Assembly: GCA_034008185.1 (NCBI GenBank) | Contig: CM067095.1 | Location: 1,224,610 to 1,288,609, forward strand | Length of the DNA: 64,000 nt | From: Gorsachius magnificus | Taxonomy: Eukaryota > Chordata > Aves > Pelecaniformes > Ardeidae | Direction of reading: 5' to 3' | Shown: positions 36,574-48,531 of the stretch, piece after piece | Numbering within the stretch: position 1 is the first letter of the stretch | Layout of the letters: every line of letters begins with the position of its first letter | Notes under the pieces: model-generated | Told to the model about the DNA's origin: nothing | What the model saw: the letters and a program-made list of their open reading frames with translations, nothing else | Databases searched by the model: none | Position numbers and translations under genes: made by a program

Positions 36574-39500
36574 AGTTCCAAGCCACCTTTACTCACTGCC
36601 CAGCAGGTAGATGCGATTTTTCGGGAAGTCCAGTGTCAGTGGTACGAGCCACTGAATTATAACCAGCAACAAGCTTGCTCCACAGCATTTAGCTTTAATA
36701 GCCACGATAATCCTGTTCTGGAGTACTGCTGTGACCTAACTCACTCCCTTTACACTTGGCAGCCGTGTGTGCTGCTGCAGACCCCCACCCGCCCAGCAGC
36801 CCTGCACGTGGGGGCTCATAGCAAATCTGCCCTCGGAAAGCAGCGCTTCCATGAGCGCCGGGCAGCGCCCGAGGAACTCGGCGTGAGAGCAGGTCCCATG
36901 TGGAGATTACAGATATTGGGATACCAGAGAGCGCCTCTTGTTCTAAAGCGAACGCATAATCTGGTGTTGTAGCAAACAGGATGTGGTAAAAAGAAAATTA
37001 GCTGAAGGTGGTTACGCACTCCGCTTCGAGACAGGCTGTACTTCCCCATGCCGCTTCTGCTGTGGAGGAAGCAGCTTCTGCAGGAACAGCCGGCCGCCGG
37101 GCCAGCAAGCGCTGCCAGAGCATTTTTCTGGGTGGCTCTGTTATCTTCATGTCCTCTGACTCATTAGGCGATTCTTAGAGAGTTCAAGATCATTCTGGAG
37201 CATCGCTCCGGCAAACAGTCACGCCGCCGTCAAGAGATGAGAGCAGCCGGCTCGCCCGCACGAAGAAAAAGATGTAAATAGAGGACAGACACTTGTTTAT
37301 GCAAATCTTCCCGAGTCTCCAGGCCATTTTCATCCCTGAAAGGGCTCCTGCCACGCTGCACGCCGACGCGAGCTTCCTGCTCTTATTTTGATCCCAAAGG
37401 GCAGAGCTAAGGTTTTGGTTTCCAAGCCCAAGCCCCCCATGCAATCCCCTGCAGTTGCACGCCTGGAGGAGGTGGCGGGGAGGGAATCTGGGCCAATCTT
37501 TTACAGCACTGATCCTAAAAGGATTTAAGGGCTCTTAAGGATAAACACTTGCAGCTGGTAAGACCAGCACCATAATTAGACATAACCACACAAAAACATC
37601 CAACAGGAACGACGCCATATAGGACATCAGAAAGACTTTTATCAGACAACTGATAAAGCCCTGGTTTTTACATTTAGAGGAAGGATACCGAAAAATGGGG
37701 GAAAAAAAGAAAAGCAATGACCTGGAGCTGTAAGAAAGAATGGTGGTCTGGAAAAAAAAGCTTAGCAGTCCTCATCGACATCGCTTGCCAAAGGGAAAAA
37801 TAGGTAGCTTGATGAAATTTTATAATTACTGTTTAGGGAGAAGGCACTGTATACCAGGCGGCTCTGTCACTGAGAAAATGAAGGCAGAGGAAGAGCCAGC
37901 AGCAAGGGGATGAGGCAGCGGAATTACAGCGTTAAACCCCTCCGGGCAGGAGCTGCCTCCCGCGGGGCGTCCGCCCCGACCCGCAGCCTCAGCTCCGGCC
38001 TCTCCCCGGCCCCGCCACGCAACGCAATAGCAACAAGAGTAAAAAGGTGATTAGACTTTTAATTACCTCACCGTATTTATTTCCACAGCCTTTTGCATAA
38101 TGCTTGCCTAAAATTGAAGGTACTTTACCACAAGCAATTACGCTAATGTCTGGAAACAGAACTCATTTAATGGCAAAGAACAAGCTAGAAAACGCAATAA
38201 AATTTAAATGAACAACCACAGTAGGGAAATACAATGTTCTTCAGTGCAACGCAAAGTCTTCTGTTAAAAAAAAAAGAGTCATGTTTATCTTTCATCTTTT
38301 TTTCTTCTATTCTAAATCCTTCCTCAGAAGAAACCAGCTTCAGAAGTAACTGAAACTCCAGCAGTGGTCACGGAAGACCCCGCTTCCAGGTAACAGAGGG
38401 CAAGTCCTGCTATGACTGTACCAAGGAGGGAGGAGGAAGAAACCACTCTGCACATCTGCGAGCCGTGCACTTCGAGATCTGGGGGAGCAACGAGGATGTT
38501 AATGAAACTCTGGGCTGTAAAGTTCCAGGTTCGATGGCTACAACATGGGGAAAAAAGGTAAAATCCTCCCAAGGTTACAGTTACCCAACTATAACTGCTC
38601 TAACCTACCCAAATATTCTTCGCTGTCCTTTGGAACCAACTGTTAAGGAAAAGTATTCAGCTACATAAATAGAAGTATCCATTGCATACAAGCTGTTCTG
38701 TTTGACTTTTTTTAAGGAGGGGAAAAAAAAGAAAGGAAAACCAACAACAACAAAAAAAAGACTTCATTTCATTAGCACCAAACAGAACCAAGCAGTTAAA
38801 GGTCAGCCTGTGCTTGGTTGCTTAAAATTCCACTTACTTTGCAACGGCCATGCTACAGCAAAATATTAATGATTCAGCACAACCATCTAAACTGAAAGGC
38901 AGACGGAGGGATGTCAGCACAAGCAAGCAAGGTACCTATGCACTTACAGTGTCAAATGTTTGGCCAGAAGGAAGAGTCACAGTTTCTATGCACAAAGATA
39001 CAGACTACACCTCAACGACCGCAGTGCAACGGGAAGCTCCACGAGATGCCTGCGAACGCGTACTTTAGCCTGGCGTTTCCACAAGCCTCTTCATTTAAAG
39101 CTATGAAACCCATTCGTGACCATCTGTGATACAAGAATACTTATTTTCATCTGCTGATACTTCAAGCTCTCCCTCCAGAACACTCCGATACCTCCTGAGC
39201 TGCGCGTTTCCGGGTGACCAGGAAGGCTGGAGATTCCTGCTCCCGCCAGGAAGGAGACCAGCTGGAGCTCAACCCCAGGGGCTGCCCAGGGATGCCCCCG
39301 CTGCACCACCCTCCCTGGCAAACAAGGCGCAGCAGCACTTTGTCCTTGGGCTTTTGCTTCCACTGTTAATTACAGTCTCAGCGTATTTCGGATGGGAATG
39401 GATCCATTGGTCTCCTTGAGCACTCCCAGCCGGTTTTACGGTTTTGTCCCCGTTTTGCAAGGCAAGAGCAGCTGTACTATCCTGGCAGACGTATGCCAAC

Positions 39501-40776
39501 CCCCTCCTCAGATCTACTGGGCAAAGATTTTGCAAGCCCTTCAAGAAATCCATTCCCCCGCTTTTCTACCCATCCTGCAACTAAAATGGTTCCATTCATA
39601 CCCAGATTTTCTTTCAATTCGCACATTAACGCCTCTGCAAAATGGCCTGACCTCATCATTTCCACAACAACTTCTCTGGTTTTGAAGACTGTTCAACCTC
39701 ACTTCTCTCTTTCACAGCCTTTACCTAACACCCTGTTTCGATACTTCTTTGTAGGTCATATTTAGCAGCCCGCTAAGTGAGCCGGGCTCATTCCCACTGC
39801 TCCTTCCTGGACTCTTCCCAGCAGGTCCGTGTATATTTTGTAGCCCAGCGCCAGGATGGACACACTATTCTGCCAAAAGGGGATTACTTCACACGCCTCC
39901 CTGGCTGCAATCCTGATCTCGTATTTAGTCGCGTGATCTAGCTGAGACAACACAACCTACGGCTGACTGTAACAAGTCAATTAAAAACGTCTCCCTCATC
40001 AGCGCTTCTCCCCCCTGTATCGGTGCAACTACCCCAGCAGAGGTGTAGAGGACACTGCTTGTTCCGACCCAGGAGCACTGTGTTTCTTCCCCTCCCCTAG
40101 TTTACGGAGATCTGCTGTAGTTCTGTCCTTGTCCTCGGTGCGGTCACAACCCTTCTCGGCTCACAAGCAGGATACGGAGGTTCTCCACCCCTGCATTCAC
40201 ACCGTCGACTAAAACGCCGCGCGGTAACTGACCTCCGACGCTCTCGCGCAAGCTCCCCGCGCGCGCCCTTCCACGTTCACACGGAAGCACCGATAACTGT
40301 TCCTCAAGTCAACTTTCCCAACAGCTTCAACCCAGGCCACATCTCCCTGTGCCGCCAGCAAGAACACGATGTCAGACAGTCCAGACATCACGTATGGTAT
40401 CCTCCCTACTACTGCTCCCTGTATCAACAGGGCTTATTACCCCTGCAGAGGGAAAAAAAAAAGTTTAACTGATGCTACACATTATATCGTTGACAAGCCC
40501 ATACCAAGTAATATAATTTTCTCCTCGATGTTTCCAAATAATGTAATTATTTTTCCAGTAGTTTTCCAGAACATGAAGTTAAGCTGACAGATCGCCTTGC
40601 TTCATCTTCCTCCCTTTCGCAACACTTCATTTTATTGAAGACCTTTGTTTTAGTAAGTCCTGTCCGTGTTCCAGCGTTCTTCAGACCACCCACAACACTC
40701 ATTTTTCGGCAGGCGTTACAGAGAAGCGGCAGGCAAGCCAACCCTAAAAATATTTACATGAGAAAACACAACTTAC

Positions 40777-40853
40777 CGATTTTCTGATGAAAGATCTTGT
40801 CAAAGGTTAATTCACCCCTTTCCTCAAGGTACTTCTGCATAACACTGCGGATA
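40777..40853 (-). CDS. GRK3: GRK3 coding exon 2 (residues 38-63)
   Basis: The 77-base exon reads [20 protein letters not shown] followed by IFHQKI. It leads into the RGS-homology (RH) domain, which begins near residue 54. The acceptor follows a pyrimidine tract ending TTTCAG|TATCC. The donor is AAAATCG|GTAAGT, a consensus match. FDKIF and QKI are GRK3-like; GRK2 has FEKIF and QKL. It is isolated by an 18.2-kb intron upstream and a 20.3-kb intron downstream. Splitting of the Ser38 and Gly64 codons agrees with the neighbouring exons. Confidence 0.97.
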
Positions 40854-42715
40854 CTGAAAGAAAAAAAGGAGGAGTTACTTGCAACCGCTGCTTTTAAACC
40901 AGACTTCCAGACTTTTAACCCACTTTGGGGAAAAGGATCGCTAAAACGAAACATCAACGTAAAAGACTCATGAAAAATGAGATGCCACTGCCCATCTACC
41001 GCATCAGCTCGCGGCCCGAAGGGCAGCCTGCGGCTCCGTCTAAAGACCATGAGAGTTCGCTGGCCTGCAGCCATTAACGTCAACTGGCCCGCGGTCAAGG
41101 TACAGACACAGAGAGATCGTTGAATCCACCGAATTCAACGTCGCAAATTATTTTATGACAATTCAATCCATGAATACCTTTCCAGACATCGCCTTACTAG
41201 CCCGAAATTAGCCTTGCAGTCTCAATACGGTGATTTTTTGGGGTTTTTTTTTGGGTTGGGGTTTTTTTTTTTTTCTAAAGGCTCTTCGAGTTTGAGGTAC
41301 ACAAGAAATATCACTCTTCCCCACTGTAAATATTAACACTACCCAGTACAGAACATTAGTAGCGTTAGAACCTATTCAGTGTGGAAGACACTTCAAGTTT
41401 AACATATCAATGGCCTACCCCACACAGCGTGGCGCTGCTGGAGCTCCCCTTCCAGAATCAATACTTACCTAATAAGCTTTGAAAATAGCGCAACTGAGCG
41501 TAAATTGGGTAAAGAAGCCATCAGTGCTTGCACATAGTTCCCCATCACTGCATGCCACTATGGAAGCAGGAGCACAACCGCCAGAAGCAGAGCTCCCAGG
41601 CTTCCCCTGGGTTTGCCCAGCGGGGTTTTCATCCCAGTTAGGTATTGGCGGGTTGAATGGAAGGGTGGTACGGGGCTGCCCCTGGGAGCTGGAGCACCAA
41701 ACACCGGGTGTTCTTCCCCAAAAAGAGAGAAAGGAGACTACAGGCAGAAGCCCACGGGCAGTATCAGCTGGAGCCCTGGACCGGCCGTGCCTCGGGCAAG
41801 CGGAGCCCTGGGGTCACAGCTCTTCCCAGGGGACATTTGGGTCATTCCTGCATCAGGTTTTAGCTTGCACCATGTAAAATAAATGGACAAATCAATCAAA
41901 GCTACATCAGGCTCTTAACACCGCAACTGCCATATATCATTTAGAAAATGAGCCAACATAAGCTCCATTAGGCCCCCAGCTTGGCTGCAGTGCACTTAAC
42001 ATCTACTTTGCCTAATTTATAATGTCACAATCACTCATTTAAACCGCATTAACAAAGATTTCCTTTATTTGTCAAGTAACCTCAATATTCATTTTAATAT
42101 AATGCCTATAAAAATTTCATATGGGCAACAATACAAGTACATGAATTTTAAAATCAATGTAGCCCAGCAGTGCTGTGCCTCGGTAAAACAACCGTGCTGC
42201 CAGAGTAGGAAGTCAAAATTCCACCAGATTTTTTCTGTTTCCACTTTTAAAATCGATTATTTTTCATATGTAACTATTTACTTTTATAAAAATAATACCC
42301 GGTACAAAGTACTCCTGCCCTCAACAAAACTGTTAAATATCACTCATGTTCTGCAGGAGTAAGACCGAGCACCCAATCCTTGTAAAAGGCGGACTCTGAG
42401 CTACGTCATGGCAGGAATAAAAATGGAAAAACCTGCTTCTGAAATGCAGCAGAACAGGCCAGTTCTCATGGACAGATTTTAACGTTTTCTGGAGAGGAAA
42501 AATTAGATTACTGTGGTTCTTTCTCATCCATTTTTTCTCCAAAGCCTCGCCATTAACACATATTTGTGCAGTTTTCGGTCACGGCGAGCAGCAGAGCCCT
42601 GCCCAAAAAAGCTGCAGACCTCACAGACAGTCCTGCGAGGGGCTGGGACCTCCCCTCCCGCGTGGTTACCAGGACCCCGTTACTAGAGTTCCTGAATTAT
42701 AATAAATATTAAACA

Positions 42716-42998
42716 TAGAATCATAGAACCATAGAATCATTGGGTTGGGAAAGCCCTTTAAGCTCCCCCAGCCCAAGCGTTCCCCTACCCCTGCCATCCC
42801 ACCCCCAAACCCGGCCCTCAGCACCGCCTCTGCCCGGCTGTTAAATCCCCCCAGGGCTGGGGACTCGACCCCTTCCCTGGGCAGCCCCTTCCAGTGCCTG
42901 ACAGCGCTTTTGGGGAAGGAATTGTTCCCAATGTCCAACCTAACCCTGCCCTGGCACAACTTGAGGCCGTTTCCTCTCATCCTTCCATCGCCTTTGAG
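42716..42998 (-). repeat. CR1 LINE 3' fragment, intron 1
   Basis: It starts AGAATCATAGAACCATAGAA, a short duplication of the terminal CR1 repeat, and runs to about CCGTTTCCTCTCATCCTTCC. Near-identical blocks occur in the copy at 4129, including CAGCACCGCCTCTGCCC. It is in the same orientation as GRK3. Confidence 0.92.
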
Positions 42999-45900
42999 GG
43001 AGGAAAGTATTCGCACTCCTCCTCAAATGAGGACCTGAGGCGTGAAGCCTGAATGACTTGACCAGAGAAAAGCCTATCGTGAAAGCCAAGGAATTAACTC
43101 AAAGAACCTAAACCCCACTCTAGGCAATTACTCTATGAAGAGTTTTTATGCACATCTCAAAGCCCCCCATGGAGCACAGACCTACAAACCCTGCAATGCA
43201 AAGCGAGAACTCCGGCGGTGAACCACCACGCCACGTTAAACGAGAGCTGGGAGGGCTGAGCATTGCTCATCAGGCTTCAGACTATAAATTATTCAGTGAC
43301 AAACCTGCTAGTCTTTCTATTTCTTCATTAAACACTGGGTCTACTCTCTGTGTATCTTTACAACCGAAACGAAATACTGATTTCGAATGAAGAGGAAGCA
43401 GTCAATAGAGATCACGTTCTCTACGTGGGAAAAGCGAGGCAGTAAAATAAAATTTATCATGCAATTGGCAGAACTGCAAAATTTGGCCGCCTGTTCTATG
43501 GGTAGATTTTAAAAAAAATATAGACGCGAGCCTAGCGTGTTTAAAACGGTGACTGTAAAACTTAATTCTTCTCATCCATCCATAAAGCGTTAGTGCATCG
43601 GTGGCAGAACACCTCCAGCCGTACGGACACCGTCACGTACTGGTGAGCACGGGCAGTAAAAGCCACCCAGCTTCCCTGGTGGCACGTGGCCGCCGAGCAG
43701 AGCGGGCCGGCCAGCAGGACCAGGGCACGGCCAGAGGGATGTGGCAACCTTCAGCCCAAGAGGGTTTAGGGCTCCTTCCCTCCGCATCCCCCCCCGCTAG
43801 CCCCCTGCCTCTCAGGAGGACACAGGAGGACACAGACACCCCCCCTCCCCGGTCACAGGAGGGCCACTTGCGAACAAACGTGGCGAGCATCCCCAAAGAC
43901 CCCCACCGTCCCCCTCCTCTGCCTCCTGGCTGACCTGAGCCCACCAGCACTGCCCATCACCGCGCCTGCGCTTGGAGCACTCTTGGGCAATGTCCCATTC
44001 CCGCTGACCGCTAGACCATTAGTAACATAATAAGCCTTTTTAATAACGATGACATCAAGAAAGCTTTCCTTTGCTCTAACAAGTGCACTGCAAGAAATCG
44101 CATAAACATCTCTTAGTCTAGACAAGGGGAGAAGATAATGAAAAATTTAACGTGTGACTGAAGCGTCCAGGAAAACGCTCCGATTGTGTAACGAACAAAT
44201 CTCTCCAACGCTTCTCCTCCTCTCCCCTGACATCCAGTACTTCTGGTCTGATGGATAACGCGTCAAAGGAACAAAACGTTTTTGCAGCTACAGAATCTGA
44301 ACAAATCTGCAAAATGATCAGAGGCTACGGGAGCCCACGCTGCATTCCAGCTTCTGAACAACAGACTTTCCGCCCTTCGAAATCATTTTGCCTTATGCAT
44401 AGGAATAAATAGGGGTAAATTACACAGAGTGGATTACAACTACCCAGAATAAGCACCTTCTAATTCTCGCGTGGAAGTTAAAGGTAAAAATCCTACCAAG
44501 GTCAAAAGAAATGAAGCAGAATCCTTCAGAAGGATGGAAAAAGTTAAAATGGAGCCTAGCACATTCCACCAACGGGGGGAAGGCTCCCTCTCTGCCTTTG
44601 TATGTTGAATCATTAGTTGCCCTACACACAAACAATCCGGGATTAAAAATGCTACTTTCCCAGGAAAGTAGCCATTTCTGAAAAACTTTCCATATCCAAA
44701 TACGCTTTCAGCACAAACACCGCACTGATGCGAGGCATGGACTTTCTGCACGAGTTCGTCTCGGTTCACAGCAGCATCTACCTGAAGAGCAACGCTCAAA
44801 CTAAGCAGGACAAAAGCAGGGAGACTTCAGAAACAAAAGCATACCTGACCATATTGCTGCAAAACCTTTTGTTCGTGTATTTTTTATTTCAGAGAGGAAG
44901 AAAACAGTAAACAACAAACCTTTCAGAAACGCTCTGTCTACTGTCCACATACCACAAGTCAGCTGAACAGGACGAGCATATTTAGGGGGAAATCAAAAGT
45001 CAGGCTTAAAATCTTGTGAGAAACGCGACTCGGACTCTGGAGACCTCTTCGCTGGTTTAACCGGGACCACATTTAAGCGGGTACATGGAGCACGGTGCAG
45101 CCCTTTGCCCCATGACCAGGCAGGCAGGGAGCTGCACCGGCCCCAGGGCCAGGCACACAGCAGCATCCGCGCCGAGGTCGGGCAGAGGGCACCAACATAG
45201 CAGTGAGACAGTAAAGAAGTTTAGGGAGAGTTTTCCTTTTTTTTTTTTTTTAATCACAAATAAAACCAGCCTCTCGATGCCCGGCAATGCCAACGGCACC
45301 CAGGTAGCACCTCACACTGATGGCGAGGGCAGCAGGGTGCCGCAGCACGGACGCGGGCGCATCCCCTGCAGCCCCACGGGAGAAGCTGCCCTTAAAGACA
45401 GGGCTGACCAAAACCACCGGGCTCCCAAAGCCACTCGGAGCGCGCTGCCTGCCCAGACGTGGGCGGAAAGATGACTGTCTGCCTCGGCATCAAGCGATGA
45501 ACGTCGCGAGGTTGCTCTAACCTGGTCACCTCCCCAAAAAAGGTGTTTATGAGAAGCACGAGCTTAAGAATCTGTTAAAAGGAGCCTTGAGCTGCATCTT
45601 GAAGCTCTGGTGAGTATAGCCAGCATCCTGGTCTTTCAGACTTGATCACAGAAATCCTTCAAGGTTAAAATATGTTCTGTAATTAAGACGCTCTCGCTGC
45701 CTACGGGCACGCGTGGCGGCACGCAGTTTGACAGGACGCAGACAACAGTCGCGGCACCAAGGTCGGTACCGGCGGAAAACGCCTACCTGAAAGCACATCT
45801 TCTGAAAAACTAAGGAGAAAACACATTATGTTCTTTTTAGCACGGCAAAGGACAGGTGTACAGCAAGAGCACCTCTCATCCGCAATCCTCCCTTCGCGGG

Positions 45901-47867
45901 CGAGCTACACCAGAAGCAGCAAACCGGGAGGTTCCCTAAAGGTGGAGCCGACCCCGGTGCCAGGACCTGTCCTTGGCTGCAGCCACACGCCAGAGAGACA
46001 GCGATCCTTACTCCTGCTGCGTGCGTCCCCCGGAACGGCCCAGTGATACTCCGTGACTCCAACGATAAGCATACCTATCAGCAGAAATTAAACATCCGCT
46101 GGGCGTACGGCTGTATCTGCATCCGCGCAGCCCGCAGGGTGGCCACAGAGCCCGAGGAACAGGCGACCCGAGCCAGGACAGGCAGCCAGGAGCTCCACCG
46201 CAACCGATGCGGGCGTATGCAGAAACTAGAAGTTACAGAGGAGAGTAAAATAAACGGCATTCGTTCTGACATCTCCTAGAAGTTCTGCTATTAATTTCAA
46301 AGATGAGCGGCTTTTGTCCCCGCAGGTTTCTTGTACTAAATTATGCAGGAGTTCTTCTGAAAGCCTCTTGCACCTAGGAAATGGAAAGGGTAAAGAAAGA
46401 TGCGATGGTACATACACGTACACATACTCTTACTACTGGAACTAGATCAAGAAGCTACTTACTATCGGCCTTCTTACTGCTGTATCTTAAAGGAGCTTTT
46501 AATTATTTAGCATAAAAGGACAGTATTTTTTCTTCTAAATCAGTAAGAGTTCACATTTCTGGGTTATTATCTATTGTACAGATGCACACACGCACACCAC
46601 GGCTTGAAGAAAACCAAACCCAAACATTTGGCCTTATTGCGAGGATTAAAGCATCGTCACTGCATTAAGAACGCGCGCTCACACTCACCACTATATTCAC
46701 CTATAAGCTGAACCAGAAAAAGGAGAACAGAAAACCAAAATGAGAACGAAATGGCAGCTTTACAGGGACCAGCCTGAGGAGAGCAGAGTTCAGCCTTCAA
46801 CTCCACCAACATTTCCTGGCCATCTCGGGCGAGTCACAGACGGCATCTCCCGCGGGTCCCCAGCCTGTAAAATAAAGCCGTGTCTCTTTTCCCCCCCCCC
46901 CTTTTTTGCCATCAGGGCAGCTCCTGCTGGCTCCTGGCACATCCGAAAACTACTCAAATGCTAATAGTTATTTCAAGAAAAGTGCTAGATATTCCACAAC
47001 TCCATTACCACTGCCTTTGACTGCCAGCCTTCTGCACTGCCTGCATCACCTTCCCGCTCTCCGTGCTCCGAGCATCCCGTTCCACACTGGACAGTCACCT
47101 TCCATTGACTCTTGTCGTTTTCTCCTCTCCCTTCTTCTTTCCCCCCTTTCCTTCCCAAACACCGTGCTTTCCACGCTGTACTCGTTGCGTCCCCTCATCC
47201 CATCCAGCTTTCACCTCGACTTTCTTCTTCGCCTTCTCGTTTCTGCACAAACGCCCCAGCCCGCAGATGCTGGGAAGTCCCACAAGGACCTGAGCTCACC
47301 TGCAGTCAGAGAATACCCAAACCTGCTTAGACCCAATTTCAAATGAGAAGAAAATCTGAAAGTCTGAAGTATAGTACTAGCAACACGTCATTGGCAATGC
47401 AGGTTTTCTCCTTAAAGTATTTTTATCGAGGTTTTGCAGAGTAGGATGGAAAACGAGTCACACAACCAAAGACGACAGGGAGAAGGAAAGAACCATCCCA
47501 ATGTAAAGAGCAAATCTGTGTAACTGATTACTAACGATGCTATTATTTTCTTGCAATATGCTCATCACTGGCACGAAGCATTTCTCCACCTGAACAGAAA
47601 ACTCCCCTTGAACGAGGCTGAGAGCTGCACTGAGTTGCCTGACACAACCAGTAACAAAGGAATAGCTTCGCTCCTATGTAAGAGGTAAAAAATGGAGAAC
47701 ATATCGCAAACTGTTCCATCCATTTCCTTTGGCTTCCTCTCAGACTCGTATCCAGTTCAAAGTTCAGCAGAAGTTAATACTTCTCCAAATGATTCTGTTT
47801 GCAGATGCTGCAGAAGGTATTTCACACATTGCAGCTTCCGTTCGAGCCATTAATGGGGCAAATTCCC

Positions 47868-47930
47868 AGCACATAAAGCCAGAAAGGACCCTTAGACCAT
47901 CCAACCTATTTATCCATTTCTTCTAAAATT
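47868..47930 (-). repeat. Possible ancient CR1-type element, intron 1
   Basis: The stretch CATAAAGCCAGAAAGGACCC and TTAGACCATCCAACC resembles the reverse-complemented 3' end of old amniote CR1-family copies, as recalled from turtle and bird repeats. Divergence is high and no flanking CR1 body is recognisable. It could be chance or another old repeat. Confidence 0.45.
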
Positions 47931-48204
47931 CCGTGTTTGAAGAGGAAACAAATCACTAGAAAATGGTAAAAAAATATTTTTGGACAACAGTGAAATAACA
48001 TGGAAAAAAATGCATTCCTTTTGTTGTTCCACTTTCGAGCATCTACCATATTACACCCGAGAGCAACGCGACATCCAATTGACTTCATTAACGAATAGAG
48101 AAGGAAAAGCGATCATCGGCATGACGTTAATTAGCGCACATGCTCGTCCCACGCTTCATCTCATCAGCTGACCAACGCAGCAGCACGACTGGAAGCAGCC
48201 CGCA

Positions 48205-48531
48205 GACCTGCCCACCGACCCATGGACCTGCCCACCAACACGGGCACCCACGGACCTGCCCACCGACCCACAGACCTGCCCACCGACCCACGGGGACCCA
48301 CGGACCTGCCCACCGACCCACGGACCTGCCCACCGACCCACGGGCACCCACGGACCTGCCCGCCAACCTACAGACCTGCCCGCCGACACGGGCACCCACG
48401 GACCTGCCCACCGACCCACAGACCTGCCCACCGACCCACGGGGACCCACGGACCTGCCCACCGACCCACAGACCTGCCCACCGACCCACGGGGACCCACG
48501 GACCTGCCCACCGACCCACGGACCTGCCCGG
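48205..48531. repeat. Minisatellite with alternating 20- and 30-bp units, intron 1
   Basis: The basic unit GACCTGCCCACCGACCCACG (20 bases) alternates with a version extended by GGGACCCACG or GGCACCCACG to 28-30 bases. This gives a higher-order period of about 50 bases, about six and a half times. Neither strand of the unit can form a stop codon easily, so several frames on both strands stay open. That explains the overlapping open frames here and argues against coding. Confidence 0.95.

Larger units (their letters stand above)
20481..40776 (-). other. GRK3: GRK3 intron 2 (20.3 kb)
   Basis: It holds CR1 copies at 23856 and 36256, tandem arrays at 30289 and 32527, G23 at 32084, A24 at 34002 and several microsatellites. 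The sequence between them shows no exon, RNA gene or transposon that I can recognise. Confidence 0.9.

Noticed and set aside
36154..36972. A 272-codon plus-strand open frame
   Set aside because: It crosses the non-coding 3' part of a CR1 and unique intron sequence. No reverse transcriptase or endonuclease motif is present.
48205..48531. CRISPR-like array
   Set aside because: There are no unique spacers: the units are contiguous tandem repeats in animal DNA, and no cas gene is present.
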